From the NCBI GenBank assembly GCA_964353875.1, contig CAYGXU010000025.1, positions 1-34,926 of the forward strand: 34,926 bases of DNA. Direction: 5' to 3'. Each line of letters begins with the position of its first letter. The stretch's first letter is position 1. Shown here in pieces: positions 8,620 through 15,697 of this stretch. Under the pieces are notes generated by a model that saw only the letters and a list, made by a program, of their open reading frames with translations, ran no database searches and was not told the origin of the DNA. The position numbers and the translations under genes are program-made. The stretch comes from MGNI01 sp964353875 (GTDB lineage: Bacteria; Chloroflexota; Anaerolineae; Anaerolineales; E44-bin32).

Positions 8620-9741
8620 ATGATATTGATGGGGGAGAAGACGAAATACTGGATGGGATTCAATTATGTTGCAGGAATCGGTCCGGTTCGACTCAATCAA
8701 CTTGTTAAAGTATTTGGAGACATCGAAGTCGCGTGGAAGGCTACGCGTGAGGATCTGATCGCCATGGGTCTGAATATGACCATTATGGAAGAGCTGATCA
8801 AGGTTCGCTCAAGAATCGATCTGGATCAAGAATACGAACGCCTTCTCTCGATGGGCTTTACGTTGATTACATGGGAGAGTAACCATTATCCCCAACGATT
8901 GTTAGAAATAGAATATCCTCCACCTGTGCTTTATCTATGGGGTACGCTAGATCCCGTCGATCGTTGGGCAGTGGCAATTGTGGGAACACGACGTATGACT
9001 TCTTATGGAGAAGCGGTAACACGCGATCTGGCCACTGCGCTTGCGGCAAATGGCATAACCGTGGTCTCTGGGATGGCGCGCGGAATTGATAGTATCGCTC
9101 ATCGCAGTGCATTGGATGCTAATGGAAGAACGATCGCGGTCATGGGATCAGGACTTGATCATATCTATCCTCCTGAACACCGTCAACTTGCTGAGGAGAT
9201 CGTTCGTAATGGCGCTTTGATTACGGAATATCCTTTAGATACAAGACCCGAAGCGCGCAATTTTCCAATCCGAAATCGGATCATCTCGGGTTTATCACTG
9301 ATTGCTGTTATTATTGAAGCAGGTGAGAGCAGCGGAGCCTTGATTACCGCCCATTACGCCGCGGAACAAGGCCGAGATGTTTTTGCTGTTCCGGGTAACA
9401 TCCATAGCAAAGCCTCCTATGGCACAAATCGACTCATCCTTGATGGCGCACGACCTCTTCTCAATGTTGAGGATGTGTTGGAGGCTCTTAACCTCGATAC
9501 AGTGGTAAGGCAAGAAGCGCTGAGTACATTCCTTCCGGAAGATGAAATTGAAAGAATAATTTATGAGAGACTCTCCGCAGAGCCGATCCATGTCGACGAG
9601 CTCAAAGCAGAATGCAACCTACCGATAGCTACGATTAATGCTTCTCTAACCATGCTCGAATTAAAAGGACGCGCGAGGCAAGTGGGAGGGATGCATTATA
9701 TTAGAGTTCATGAAATGAAACAGATCTATCGAGTGGATTAA
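8620..9741 (+). CDS. dprA: DNA processing protein DprA (Smf)
   Basis: Binds incoming single-stranded DNA and loads RecA during natural transformation. Order of parts: a short N-terminal helix-hairpin-helix/SAM-like region with VAGIGPVRLNQL, then the Rossmann-like DprA core with IVGTRRMTSYGE, VVSGMARGIDSIAHR, MGSGLDHIYPPEH and NFPIRNRIISGLS, then a C-terminal winged-helix-like domain. The open frame reaches back to 8602, but AGGAGG at 8611-8616 lies inside that extension, so translation more likely begins at 8620 or at the ATG at 8629. It is first in a tight run with a mannose-1-phosphate guanylyltransferase and topA. dprA-topA linkage is common in bacteria; the enzyme between them is not. Competence in this organism is not shown by the window. 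Confidence 0.94.
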   Translation: MILMGEKTKYWMGFNYVAGIGPVRLNQLVKVFGDIEVAWKATREDLIAMGLNMTIMEELIKVRSRIDLDQEYERLLSMGFTLITWESNHYPQRLLEIEYPPPVLYLWGTLDPVDRWAVAIVGTRRMTSYGEAVTRDLATALAANGITVVSGMARGIDSIAHRSALDANGRTIAVMGSGLDHIYPPEHRQLAEEIVRNGALITEYPLDTRPEARNFPIRNRIISGLSLIAVIIEAGESSGALITAHYAAEQGRDVFAVPGNIHSKASYGTNRLILDGARPLLNVEDVLEALNLDTVVRQEALSTFLPEDEIERIIYERLSAEPIHVDELKAECNLPIATINASLTMLELKGRARQVGGMHYIRVHEMKQIYRVD

Positions 9742-9744
9742 GCC

Positions 9745-10842
9745 ATGGAAAATTACTATGCAGTAATCATGGCCGGAGGAGTTGGAACGCGACTCTGGCC
9801 GCTTTCTAGAAAAAATAAACCTAAACAGATGCTGCGCATCATTGGGGGGAAGACGCTCTTTCAAATGGCGGTGGATCGTCTACTACCGCTGATCCCTCCA
9901 GAAAGAATTTTAGTGGTCACCGTGGATGGGCAAGCAGCACAATTACAGGAACAAGCTCAGAGCATTCCAAGGGATAATTTCCTGCTCGAACCCGAACCGA
10001 AAGGTACAGCATCCGTGATCGGTTTAGCTGCAATCCATCTACATCATAAAGTTCATGATAGCGTGATGGCTGTCGTTACAGCGGACCATTTCATTCAGAA
10101 TAAGGATCGTTTTAAAGACCTACTTTATGTGGGCTACAAGGTCGCCATGCAAGATGAATTGGTGACCTTAGGGATCAGACCAACACATCCAGCGACAGGT
10201 TATGGTTATATTCAGCAGGGAGAAAAGATCGGTGAATATGATCACTTTTCGGTTTTTCGTGCATCAACTTTTAAGGAAAAGCCCCATTCGGATTTGGCTG
10301 AGCAATATCTTGAGATTGGTGAGTATTCCTGGAATTCGGGGATGTTTGTTTGGAAGGTCGATCGAATCCTGCATGAGATCGAACACTTGATGCCAGCTTT
10401 ATCACAGGGCCTCCAGCGTATTCAGGCAGCATTCGGACATGCAAACCACCAATCCGTATTACAAGAAGTATGGCATAGTCTAAAAACCGAAACCATCGAC
10501 TATGGTGTGATGGAACATGCGGAAAGGGTGTGCGTCATCCCGGCAGATGGATTAGGTTGGCTTGACATCGGAGGGTGGGATCGTCTCTTTGAAGCATTAG
10601 AGGCTGATGTGGATGGCAATCTGATTTTGGCTGAGGAGACAGTCTCAATCGATGTCTCACATTCTCTGATTTATCAGGAGCGGCAATCGGATAGAAAGCG
10701 GCTGATCGCCATGATTGGCATCCGTGACTTGATTATTATAGATACTGATGAAATCGTGCTTGTTTGTCCCCGTCATCGCGCAGAGGAAGTGAAAGCGATC
10801 GTAAAAAAATTGACTGAAGAGAAAAATGAAGGTTATCTATAA
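9745..10842 (+). CDS. manC: Mannose-1-phosphate guanylyltransferase (GDP-mannose pyrophosphorylase)
   Basis: Makes GDP-mannose from GTP and mannose-1-phosphate for envelope polysaccharides or glycosylation. The N-terminal nucleotidyltransferase signature VIMAGGVGTRLWPLSR (7-22) with KPKQML is clear. FKEKP, WNSGMFVWK and ETIDYGVME follow in the usual order, and GWLDIGGWDRL near residue 270 is typical. The 365 residues cover the transferase domain and a short C-terminal extension, without the isomerase domain of bifunctional type II PMI-GMP enzymes, so it is the short monofunctional type. It starts 3 bases after the dprA stop and ends 12 bases before topA. The symbol is by reaction; no orthology beyond that is claimed. 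Confidence 0.93.
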   Translation: MENYYAVIMAGGVGTRLWPLSRKNKPKQMLRIIGGKTLFQMAVDRLLPLIPPERILVVTVDGQAAQLQEQAQSIPRDNFLLEPEPKGTASVIGLAAIHLHHKVHDSVMAVVTADHFIQNKDRFKDLLYVGYKVAMQDELVTLGIRPTHPATGYGYIQQGEKIGEYDHFSVFRASTFKEKPHSDLAEQYLEIGEYSWNSGMFVWKVDRILHEIEHLMPALSQGLQRIQAAFGHANHQSVLQEVWHSLKTETIDYGVMEHAERVCVIPADGLGWLDIGGWDRLFEALEADVDGNLILAEETVSIDVSHSLIYQERQSDRKRLIAMIGIRDLIIIDTDEIVLVCPRHRAEEVKAIVKKLTEEKNEGYL

Positions 10843-10854
10843 AAGGAGTATTTT

Positions 10855-13194
10855 GTGGAAGCCTATTGCGTAAAATGCAAACAGAAGCAAATTATCGAAA
10901 ATCCAATGCCGACATTTACATCCTCTGGGACACCTGCAACGCAAGGGACTTGCCCGATATGCGGTACAAAACTCTTCCGGATGGGAAAAACATCAGCTCA
11001 TGAAGGCCTTAAAGCGCCAGAATCCCAACCTCGGAAAACAAAGTCGGGGAAACGTAAAAAAAGAGGTAGCAGAACCAAGAAATTGGTCATTGTAGAATCA
11101 CCTGCAAAGGCGAGAACAATAGGGCGTTTTCTTGGTAAAGATTATTCGGTTCAGGCTTCGATTGGCCATGTGCGCGATTTGTTACGTTCGCAGCTTTCAG
11201 TGGATGTTGATAATGACTTTAAACCGAAGTATAGAGTCCCGAATGAGAAGCGCGATGTCGTGAAATCGTTAAAGACGCAGGCTGCAACAGCTGAAGAGGT
11301 TTATCTGGCAACAGACCCGGATCGAGAGGGCGAAGCAATTGCCTGGCACCTACTCCAGGCTGCTGAAATTGAACCGGATCGAGCCAAGCGTGTTGTATTT
11401 CATGAGATTACCGAACCAGCTATTCAGCATGCATTTCAAGATCCTCGAGTGATCAACATGGATCTGGTGGATGCACAACAAGCACGCCGCATCCTCGATC
11501 GCCTGGTTGGCTATAATATCAGCCCTTTGCTATGGTCAAAAGTCAAGAGTCGTTTATCGGCAGGACGAGTTCAATCGGCTGCGTTACGTATGATTGTAGA
11601 TCGTGAGAAAGAGATCCGTAATTTCATCCCTGTTGAATATTGGTCTATTGATGCTGAGTTCCTGAATCAGGAAAAGCCTCCTGCATTTCGAGCACGGTTG
11701 ATACAAGTGAATGGCGAAAGTTCATCGATAAGTTCAGAAGCGGAGGTTAATAGCTTAATCGAAGATTTGCGAAGCGCGAACTATCATGTTCATCTTGTGA
11801 AGTCTGGTACACGGACACGGCGGCCTTTCGCGCCCTTCATCACGAGTACGCTGCAACAGGATGCCTCACGACGCTTAAGGTTCTCGGCACAGAGGACAAT
11901 GCGTATTGCGCAGCAGCTATACGAGGGAATCGAGCTCGGAGCAGGGGAAACAGTGGGTTTAATCACCTATATGCGTACAGATTCCCCTCAAGTTTCACAA
12001 CAAGCGATTAAAGAAGCCCGTGAAGTCATCCAGGAACGGTTTGGAGAGAAATATCTCCCTCAGAAGCCTCCATATTATCGATCGAGTGCAAAAATCGCCC
12101 AGGAAGCTCATGAAGCGATCCGGCCGACTTCTGTGAGACGATATCCGGAACAACTTAAGCACCATCTCACAACAGAGCAATTTAAACTATACGAATTAGT
12201 TTGGAAACGATTCTTAGCTTCACAGATGATGCCGGCTGTTTATGATACGTTGACGATCGAAGTCGAAGGGCAGCATAATACCGATCATTATCTCTTTCGT
12301 GTGGCTGCCTCGAAACTCCGTTTCCCTGGTTTTTTAGAAGTGTATGAGGAACTGTCTGAGGAAAAAGGAGAAACCAAGGAAGAGAATGACCTCGAAGCAA
12401 TCATGGCCCAATTGCCAGATCTGGTTGAAGGCGATCCGCTAGACCTGCTGGAGCTATATCCTGAGCAACATTTCACTCAGCCCCCTCCACGCTATTCAGA
12501 TGCGACTCTTATCCGCGCTTTGGAGGAGCATGGGATTGGCCGGCCCTCTACCTACGCACCAATCCTCAGCACGATCCAACAAAGAGGGTATGTTGAACGT
12601 CAGAATCGACGACTGCATCCAACAGAAATCGGAGAATTAGTGAGCGACCTCGTTGTCGATCATTTTCCAGAGATTGTAGATTTAGGATTTACTGCAAGGA
12701 TGGAGGAGGACCTGGATAAAATTGCTGAAGGTTCGAAAGTCTGGGTGGATGTGGTGAGGGATTTTTATGGCCCTTTCGCAACCCAAGTGCAGCAAGCAAA
12801 GGAACTTATGCCTGAGGTCAAGATTGAACCGGTTGTACTTGACCGTGGATGTCCGAACTGTGGCCATCCGCTAATAATTCGAGAGGGACGATTTGGGAAA
12901 TTCATCGGATGTTCTGATTTCCCTACTTGTCGTTATACCGAGCCCTGGCTGGAGAAAATCGGAGTAAAGTGCCCACAATGCGACGGAGAAATCGTTCAGC
13001 GACGGACGAAAAGAGGACGGATTTTTTTCGGCTGCTCAAATTACCCCCAATGTGATTTTGCAAGTTGGAAGCAACCAATTTCACAACCATGTCCAGAATG
13101 TGGCGGAGTCTTAGTGATGGATAATCGAAAATCCATATGCTTGAATTGCAAAAAACAATTCGGTAAGGAGTCAGGAGGAACCAATCTGGCATAA
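10855..13194 (+). CDS. topA: DNA topoisomerase I with N-terminal DUF5679 zinc ribbon
   Basis: Type IA enzyme relaxing negative supercoils. The GTG at 10855 follows AAGGAG (10843-10848). Residues 1-45 form a small zinc ribbon, YCVKCK (Cys5, Cys8) and CPICGTKLFRMG (Cys33, Cys36), matching DUF5679, joined by a Lys/Arg-rich linker (60-76) to the Toprim domain. Toprim motifs are VIVESPAKA (Glu81) and DPDREGE (154-160). The catalytic Tyr372 is in GLITYMRTDSP. The C-terminus carries two typical topoisomerase C4 fingers (CPNCG...CSDFPTC, CPQCD...CSNYPQC) and a third, degenerate one (CPEC...CLNCKK). The 779-residue length fits TopA plus the extra head. The fused head is unusual among bacterial TopA proteins generally and may help DNA or protein contact. 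Confidence 0.96.
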   Translation: MEAYCVKCKQKQIIENPMPTFTSSGTPATQGTCPICGTKLFRMGKTSAHEGLKAPESQPRKTKSGKRKKRGSRTKKLVIVESPAKARTIGRFLGKDYSVQASIGHVRDLLRSQLSVDVDNDFKPKYRVPNEKRDVVKSLKTQAATAEEVYLATDPDREGEAIAWHLLQAAEIEPDRAKRVVFHEITEPAIQHAFQDPRVINMDLVDAQQARRILDRLVGYNISPLLWSKVKSRLSAGRVQSAALRMIVDREKEIRNFIPVEYWSIDAEFLNQEKPPAFRARLIQVNGESSSISSEAEVNSLIEDLRSANYHVHLVKSGTRTRRPFAPFITSTLQQDASRRLRFSAQRTMRIAQQLYEGIELGAGETVGLITYMRTDSPQVSQQAIKEAREVIQERFGEKYLPQKPPYYRSSAKIAQEAHEAIRPTSVRRYPEQLKHHLTTEQFKLYELVWKRFLASQMMPAVYDTLTIEVEGQHNTDHYLFRVAASKLRFPGFLEVYEELSEEKGETKEENDLEAIMAQLPDLVEGDPLDLLELYPEQHFTQPPPRYSDATLIRALEEHGIGRPSTYAPILSTIQQRGYVERQNRRLHPTEIGELVSDLVVDHFPEIVDLGFTARMEEDLDKIAEGSKVWVDVVRDFYGPFATQVQQAKELMPEVKIEPVVLDRGCPNCGHPLIIREGRFGKFIGCSDFPTCRYTEPWLEKIGVKCPQCDGEIVQRRTKRGRIFFGCSNYPQCDFASWKQPISQPCPECGGVLVMDNRKSICLNCKKQFGKESGGTNLA

Positions 13195-13211
13195 AAGATG
13201 CAACAATCTTA

Positions 13212-13240
13212 TTGCCCATGTGGAGGGAAGAGAATACAAT
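13212..13240 (+). promoter_or_regulatory. Candidate promoter for the two-TM protein at 13309
   Basis: TTGCCC (13212-13217) and TACAAT (13235-13240) are 17 bases apart, giving four and five of six matches to the sigma70 boxes. It falls in the 114-base gap after topA and would give a leader of about 60 bases. Confidence 0.45.
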
Positions 13241-13308
13241 CTCAACTGTAAGCCACGATTACTCTCTGCATAATTCGGGCGAAATCCTATGCCAGGAAGT
13301 GAGGCGTT

Positions 13309-14352
13309 ATGGATCTCTTCTATCGTCTAATTGAAAAGAAATGGGTCATCTTAGTTGCAGGGCTGATTGTTGGGCTGGTAATGGGAGTTTTTTATGCTTG
13401 GGTGATTGACCCCGTGGAGTGGAAGAATGGCACTCCAGCTCAACTGCGGGATGACTTACGCCAAGATTATCTTCGAATGGCGATCGATTCCTGTTCTGTA
13501 AACAACGATGAAAACATGGCAATGAGCCGTTATGAAAATCTGGGCGAATATGCTAAAGACACCCTCGAGAAAGTCGGGGCTAATCCTGCTGAAGTAAGTC
13601 CATATGCTCTACAAAATTTCCGTGCGATCGTGGAAAGTTTTATCCTTGAAATTCCGCAAGAGACCTCCAGCAGTGGGACAACCGAAGCTCCACAGGAGGA
13701 AGGTTTGGTATCGACAATTATCAAAATCCTACCTTATTTTTGTGGTGGGATTTTCATTATCGTTGTAGTGATTCTGGCAATAATCCTAATCCGTCGTAGG
13801 ATGCAACCAAGGGAGGAGTATTCATCTTCGTCCTACCAAGAGTTAGAAGAAGAGCAGGAATATTACGATGAGCCAGAAATGGATATGCGCTTTAAGAACG
13901 CTGTAGGAAATAGCAGCAATAAGGAGCCATTGGCGACATTCAGGACGATCTATTCCCTGGGCGACGATTTATATGACGATTCCTTTAGTATTGAAAGCCC
14001 AGCTGGGGATTTTTTAGGTGAGTGTGGTGCTGGGATTGGAGACATCATCGGTGTTGGCGATCCGAAAAAAGTCTCGGCTTTTGAGATTTGGCTCTTCGAT
14101 AAGAATGATATCCAAACAGAGACGAAAGTGCTATTGAGCACTTATGCTTATAATGATATCGAAACACGCAACCGATTGGCAGCAAAGGGAGATCCTGTAT
14201 TAGCTCAGAATGGCGGTATCATCGACCTTGAGACAGAATCTCTACGTGTTGAGGCGCGGATCGTCGATATGACCTATGGAGAAGGGGCATTACCGTCAGA
14301 AAGCTTCTTTGAGCGTATTGCAATCGAGCTTCGGGCATATTATATTGCTTGA
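13309..14352 (+). CDS. Conserved-looking two-TM membrane protein, unknown function
   Basis: I do not recognise a named family. The 347 residues hold a hydrophobic segment at about 12-33 starting right after a short cytoplasmic head, an external-looking loop of about 110 residues with helical character, a Ser/Thr/Glu-rich stretch, a second TM at about 144-166 ending in RRRMQPRE, and a very acidic Tyr/Glu-rich linker. From about 205 there is a folded C-terminal domain (RTIYSLGDDLYDDSF ... RVEARIVDMTYGEG). The topology (two TM, outside loop) recalls chain-length or tip-anchored regulators such as Wzz, but no signature is present. The ATG at 13309 has GAGG four bases before it. A long hairpin follows the stop. 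The neighbourhood gives no clear hint of role. Confidence 0.8.
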   Translation: MDLFYRLIEKKWVILVAGLIVGLVMGVFYAWVIDPVEWKNGTPAQLRDDLRQDYLRMAIDSCSVNNDENMAMSRYENLGEYAKDTLEKVGANPAEVSPYALQNFRAIVESFILEIPQETSSSGTTEAPQEEGLVSTIIKILPYFCGGIFIIVVVILAIILIRRRMQPREEYSSSSYQELEEEQEYYDEPEMDMRFKNAVGNSSNKEPLATFRTIYSLGDDLYDDSFSIESPAGDFLGECGAGIGDIIGVGDPKKVSAFEIWLFDKNDIQTETKVLLSTYAYNDIETRNRLAAKGDPVLAQNGGIIDLETESLRVEARIVDMTYGEGALPSESFFERIAIELRAYYIA

Positions 14353-14371
14353 TCAATCAGTCTGAATACGA

Positions 14372-14406
14372 AAAGATAATGCGGGAGTCACTCCCGCATT
14401 ATCTTT
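14372..14406. terminator. Perfect 16-bp hairpin between convergent genes
   Basis: Arms 14372-14387 and 14391-14406 are fully complementary with a 3-base loop (TCA). The core is GCGGGAG/CTCCCGC flanked by AAAGATAAT/ATTATCTTT. It starts 20 bases after the stop of the two-TM protein gene and could end transcription in that direction and also that of greA. The U tract is only partial (ATCTTTATC on plus, ATCTTTTCG on minus), so strength is uncertain. Confidence 0.65.
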
Positions 14407-14493
14407 ATCATTGCAGAGCCCCAAGGTATCATCCCTTATAAGCTCCGTAAGAATTTCTCTTTTTGGTGCTGGAGAGGTGCGCCATGGGAGGCC

Positions 14494-14528
14494 AAAAAAA
14501 ACCTTAGCGGATCGTGAGAATCTTAAGG
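14494..14528 (-). terminator. Weak candidate greA terminator overlapping the stop codon
   Basis: On the minus strand CCTTA (14528-14524) and TAAGG (14506-14502) can pair, with a 17-base loop, and are followed at once by eight T. The TAA of the second arm is the greA stop. The stem is short and AT-rich, so this is only a candidate. Confidence 0.3.
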
Positions 14529-14971
14529 ATGATCTTTCCGCTGGGTGTATCAACATTAATCGTATCGCCTACTGCTTTGCCCAGCAATGCTTTTCCAATG
14601 GGCGATACATAGGAGATTCGTCCTTGTCTGGAATCGGCTTCTCTGACCCCAACTAGAGTGAAATTCCGCTTGTTTCCGTCTTCTTCTTCAACGACAACCG
14701 AATTGCCGATGTTAACCACACCATTGGTTTCGTTTTTCTCAACGATAATCGCTTTGCGAAGGATGGTCTCTAACTCGAGAATTCTTCCTTCAAGGAAAGC
14801 CTGATCTTCCTTGGCGCTCAGGTAATCTGCGTTTTCGGTTAAGTCGCCCATCTCAACTGCATGTCGTAAGCGCTGTGCAATTTCCAGACGTTGAGGGCCG
14901 CGTAATAAATCAAGCTCATCGCGGATTTTTTTTGCGCCATCCGGAGTCAAATAGATTTCCTTATTTTCCAT
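14504..14971 (-). CDS. greA: Transcription elongation factor GreA
   Basis: Binds the RNA polymerase secondary channel and stimulates cleavage of backtracked RNA. The N-terminal coiled coil (about 5-75) carries the acidic tip MGDLTENADYLSAKEDQ, equivalent to the conserved GDLSENAEYHAAKE of GreA. The C-terminal FKBP-like domain contains YVSPIGKALLGKAVGDTI and ends IILKILTIR. Length 155 residues, as expected. The frame is open back to a GTG at 14986, but AAGGT lies within that extension, seven to eight bases before the ATG at 14971, so the ATG is preferred. A promoter is visible at 15002-15030. GreB is less likely because of the GreA-like tip and length. Confidence 0.95.
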   Translation of the reverse strand: MENKEIYLTPDGAKKIRDELDLLRGPQRLEIAQRLRHAVEMGDLTENADYLSAKEDQAFLEGRILELETILRKAIIVEKNETNGVVNIGNSVVVEEEDGNKRNFTLVGVREADSRQGRISYVSPIGKALLGKAVGDTINVDTPSGKIILKILTIR

Positions 14972-15001
14972 GGAAAGACCTTGCACATGATGAGATGTGA
15001 C

Positions 15002-15030
15002 AGTTTAACTGACGATTCATTCAGCGTCAA
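15002..15030 (-). promoter_or_regulatory. Promoter of greA
   Basis: On the minus strand TTGACG (15030-15025) and TAAACT (15007-15002) are 17 bases apart. The start point would be near 14995, leaving a leader of about 25 bases with an SD. It is back to back with a plus-strand promoter at 15042-15070. Confidence 0.55.
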
Positions 15031-15041
15031 TCTCTTTTGAA

Positions 15042-15070
15042 TTGACACATTCATATGATTAGCGCATAAT
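15042..15070 (+). promoter_or_regulatory. Strong-looking promoter facing the AOR remnant
   Basis: A perfect TTGACA (15042-15047) is separated by 17 bases from CATAAT (15065-15070). This is one of the best sigma70 matches in the window, yet the only coding trace downstream before nnrD is a gene fragment. Confidence 0.6.
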
Positions 15071-15273
15071 GCCTCCAACCTGGACAGCTCCGAGAAGACG
15101 ATCGATTACCAGGAATATTGATGAAAGGACTATCGGAAGGGGGAGCAGCGGATTATGTTCCCCCGCTTGATGAGATGCTTGTGGAGTACTATCGCGTACG
15201 AGGCTGGGACTCTGAAACTGGAAAACCACTTCCGGAAAAGTTACAGGAACTTAATCTTCTTGAATGCCTGTAG
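15070..15273 (+). pseudogene. C-terminal remnant of an aldehyde:ferredoxin oxidoreductase
   Basis: The frame ending at the TAG at 15271 reads REDDRLPG (15091-15114), then from the ATG at 15121 PPLDEMLVEYYRVRGWD followed by ETGKPLPEKLQELNL. These are the hallmark closing segments of tungsten/molybdopterin AOR-family enzymes (usual pattern: RxDDxLP, PLDxMLxEYYxxRGWD, GxPxxxKLxELGL, stop). Only about 60 of the usual 600 or more residues are present and an in-frame stop lies just upstream (15067-15069), so it cannot be a working AOR. The ATG at 15121 has AGGA six bases before it and a good promoter 50 bases upstream, so a 50-residue peptide could still be made. It is probably the scar of a deletion that kept the gene's natural end. 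Confidence 0.7.
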
Positions 15274-15697
15274 GAAGTTTCTATTGGAGCATTATGGAAA
15301 GCGAATCGGGAGGGATATGGTGAAGCGGTTCTATTCCCAAGACCTTGTAGGGGATGATATAAAGTTCTTAGAGCATGTCTGGTCCTTCAGCGTTATACAA
15401 GTTCGGAAGTAAAATTATTGGGTGTTTTATGCACCAAAATTGAATGCACAGCGCTTCTAATATAGGAAAACGACATCTTTGGAATTGTTTAATATGCTGG
15501 ACGTTACTCTATCTCTGGAACGTTTAATAAAAGTACAGGCAGGCCAGCAAGGTTCCCATATGGCTATGATGCGGTATGAAATCTCTGCTTCGTAGTGCAT
15601 TATTTTATGCGATACGCGGAATATGGGATCGCTCTTTGTCCAAAAAATTATCTGGATTAAATAATCAGGATTTATTCTTTTTTGTCTGGAGAAAACT
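15274..15697. other. Intergenic stretch without a recognisable gene
   Basis: 424 bases between the AOR remnant and nnrD. Frames are broken by stops. An 85-codon frame (15155-15412) runs through it out of phase with the remnant and does not resemble a known protein. It may contain further decayed DNA from the same lost region. The only clear signal is the GGAG at 15688-15691 serving nnrD. Confidence 0.5.

Noticed and set aside
15155..15412. 85-codon plus-strand frame as a gene
   Set aside because: It overlaps the AOR remnant in another frame and no family resemblance or good SD was seen.
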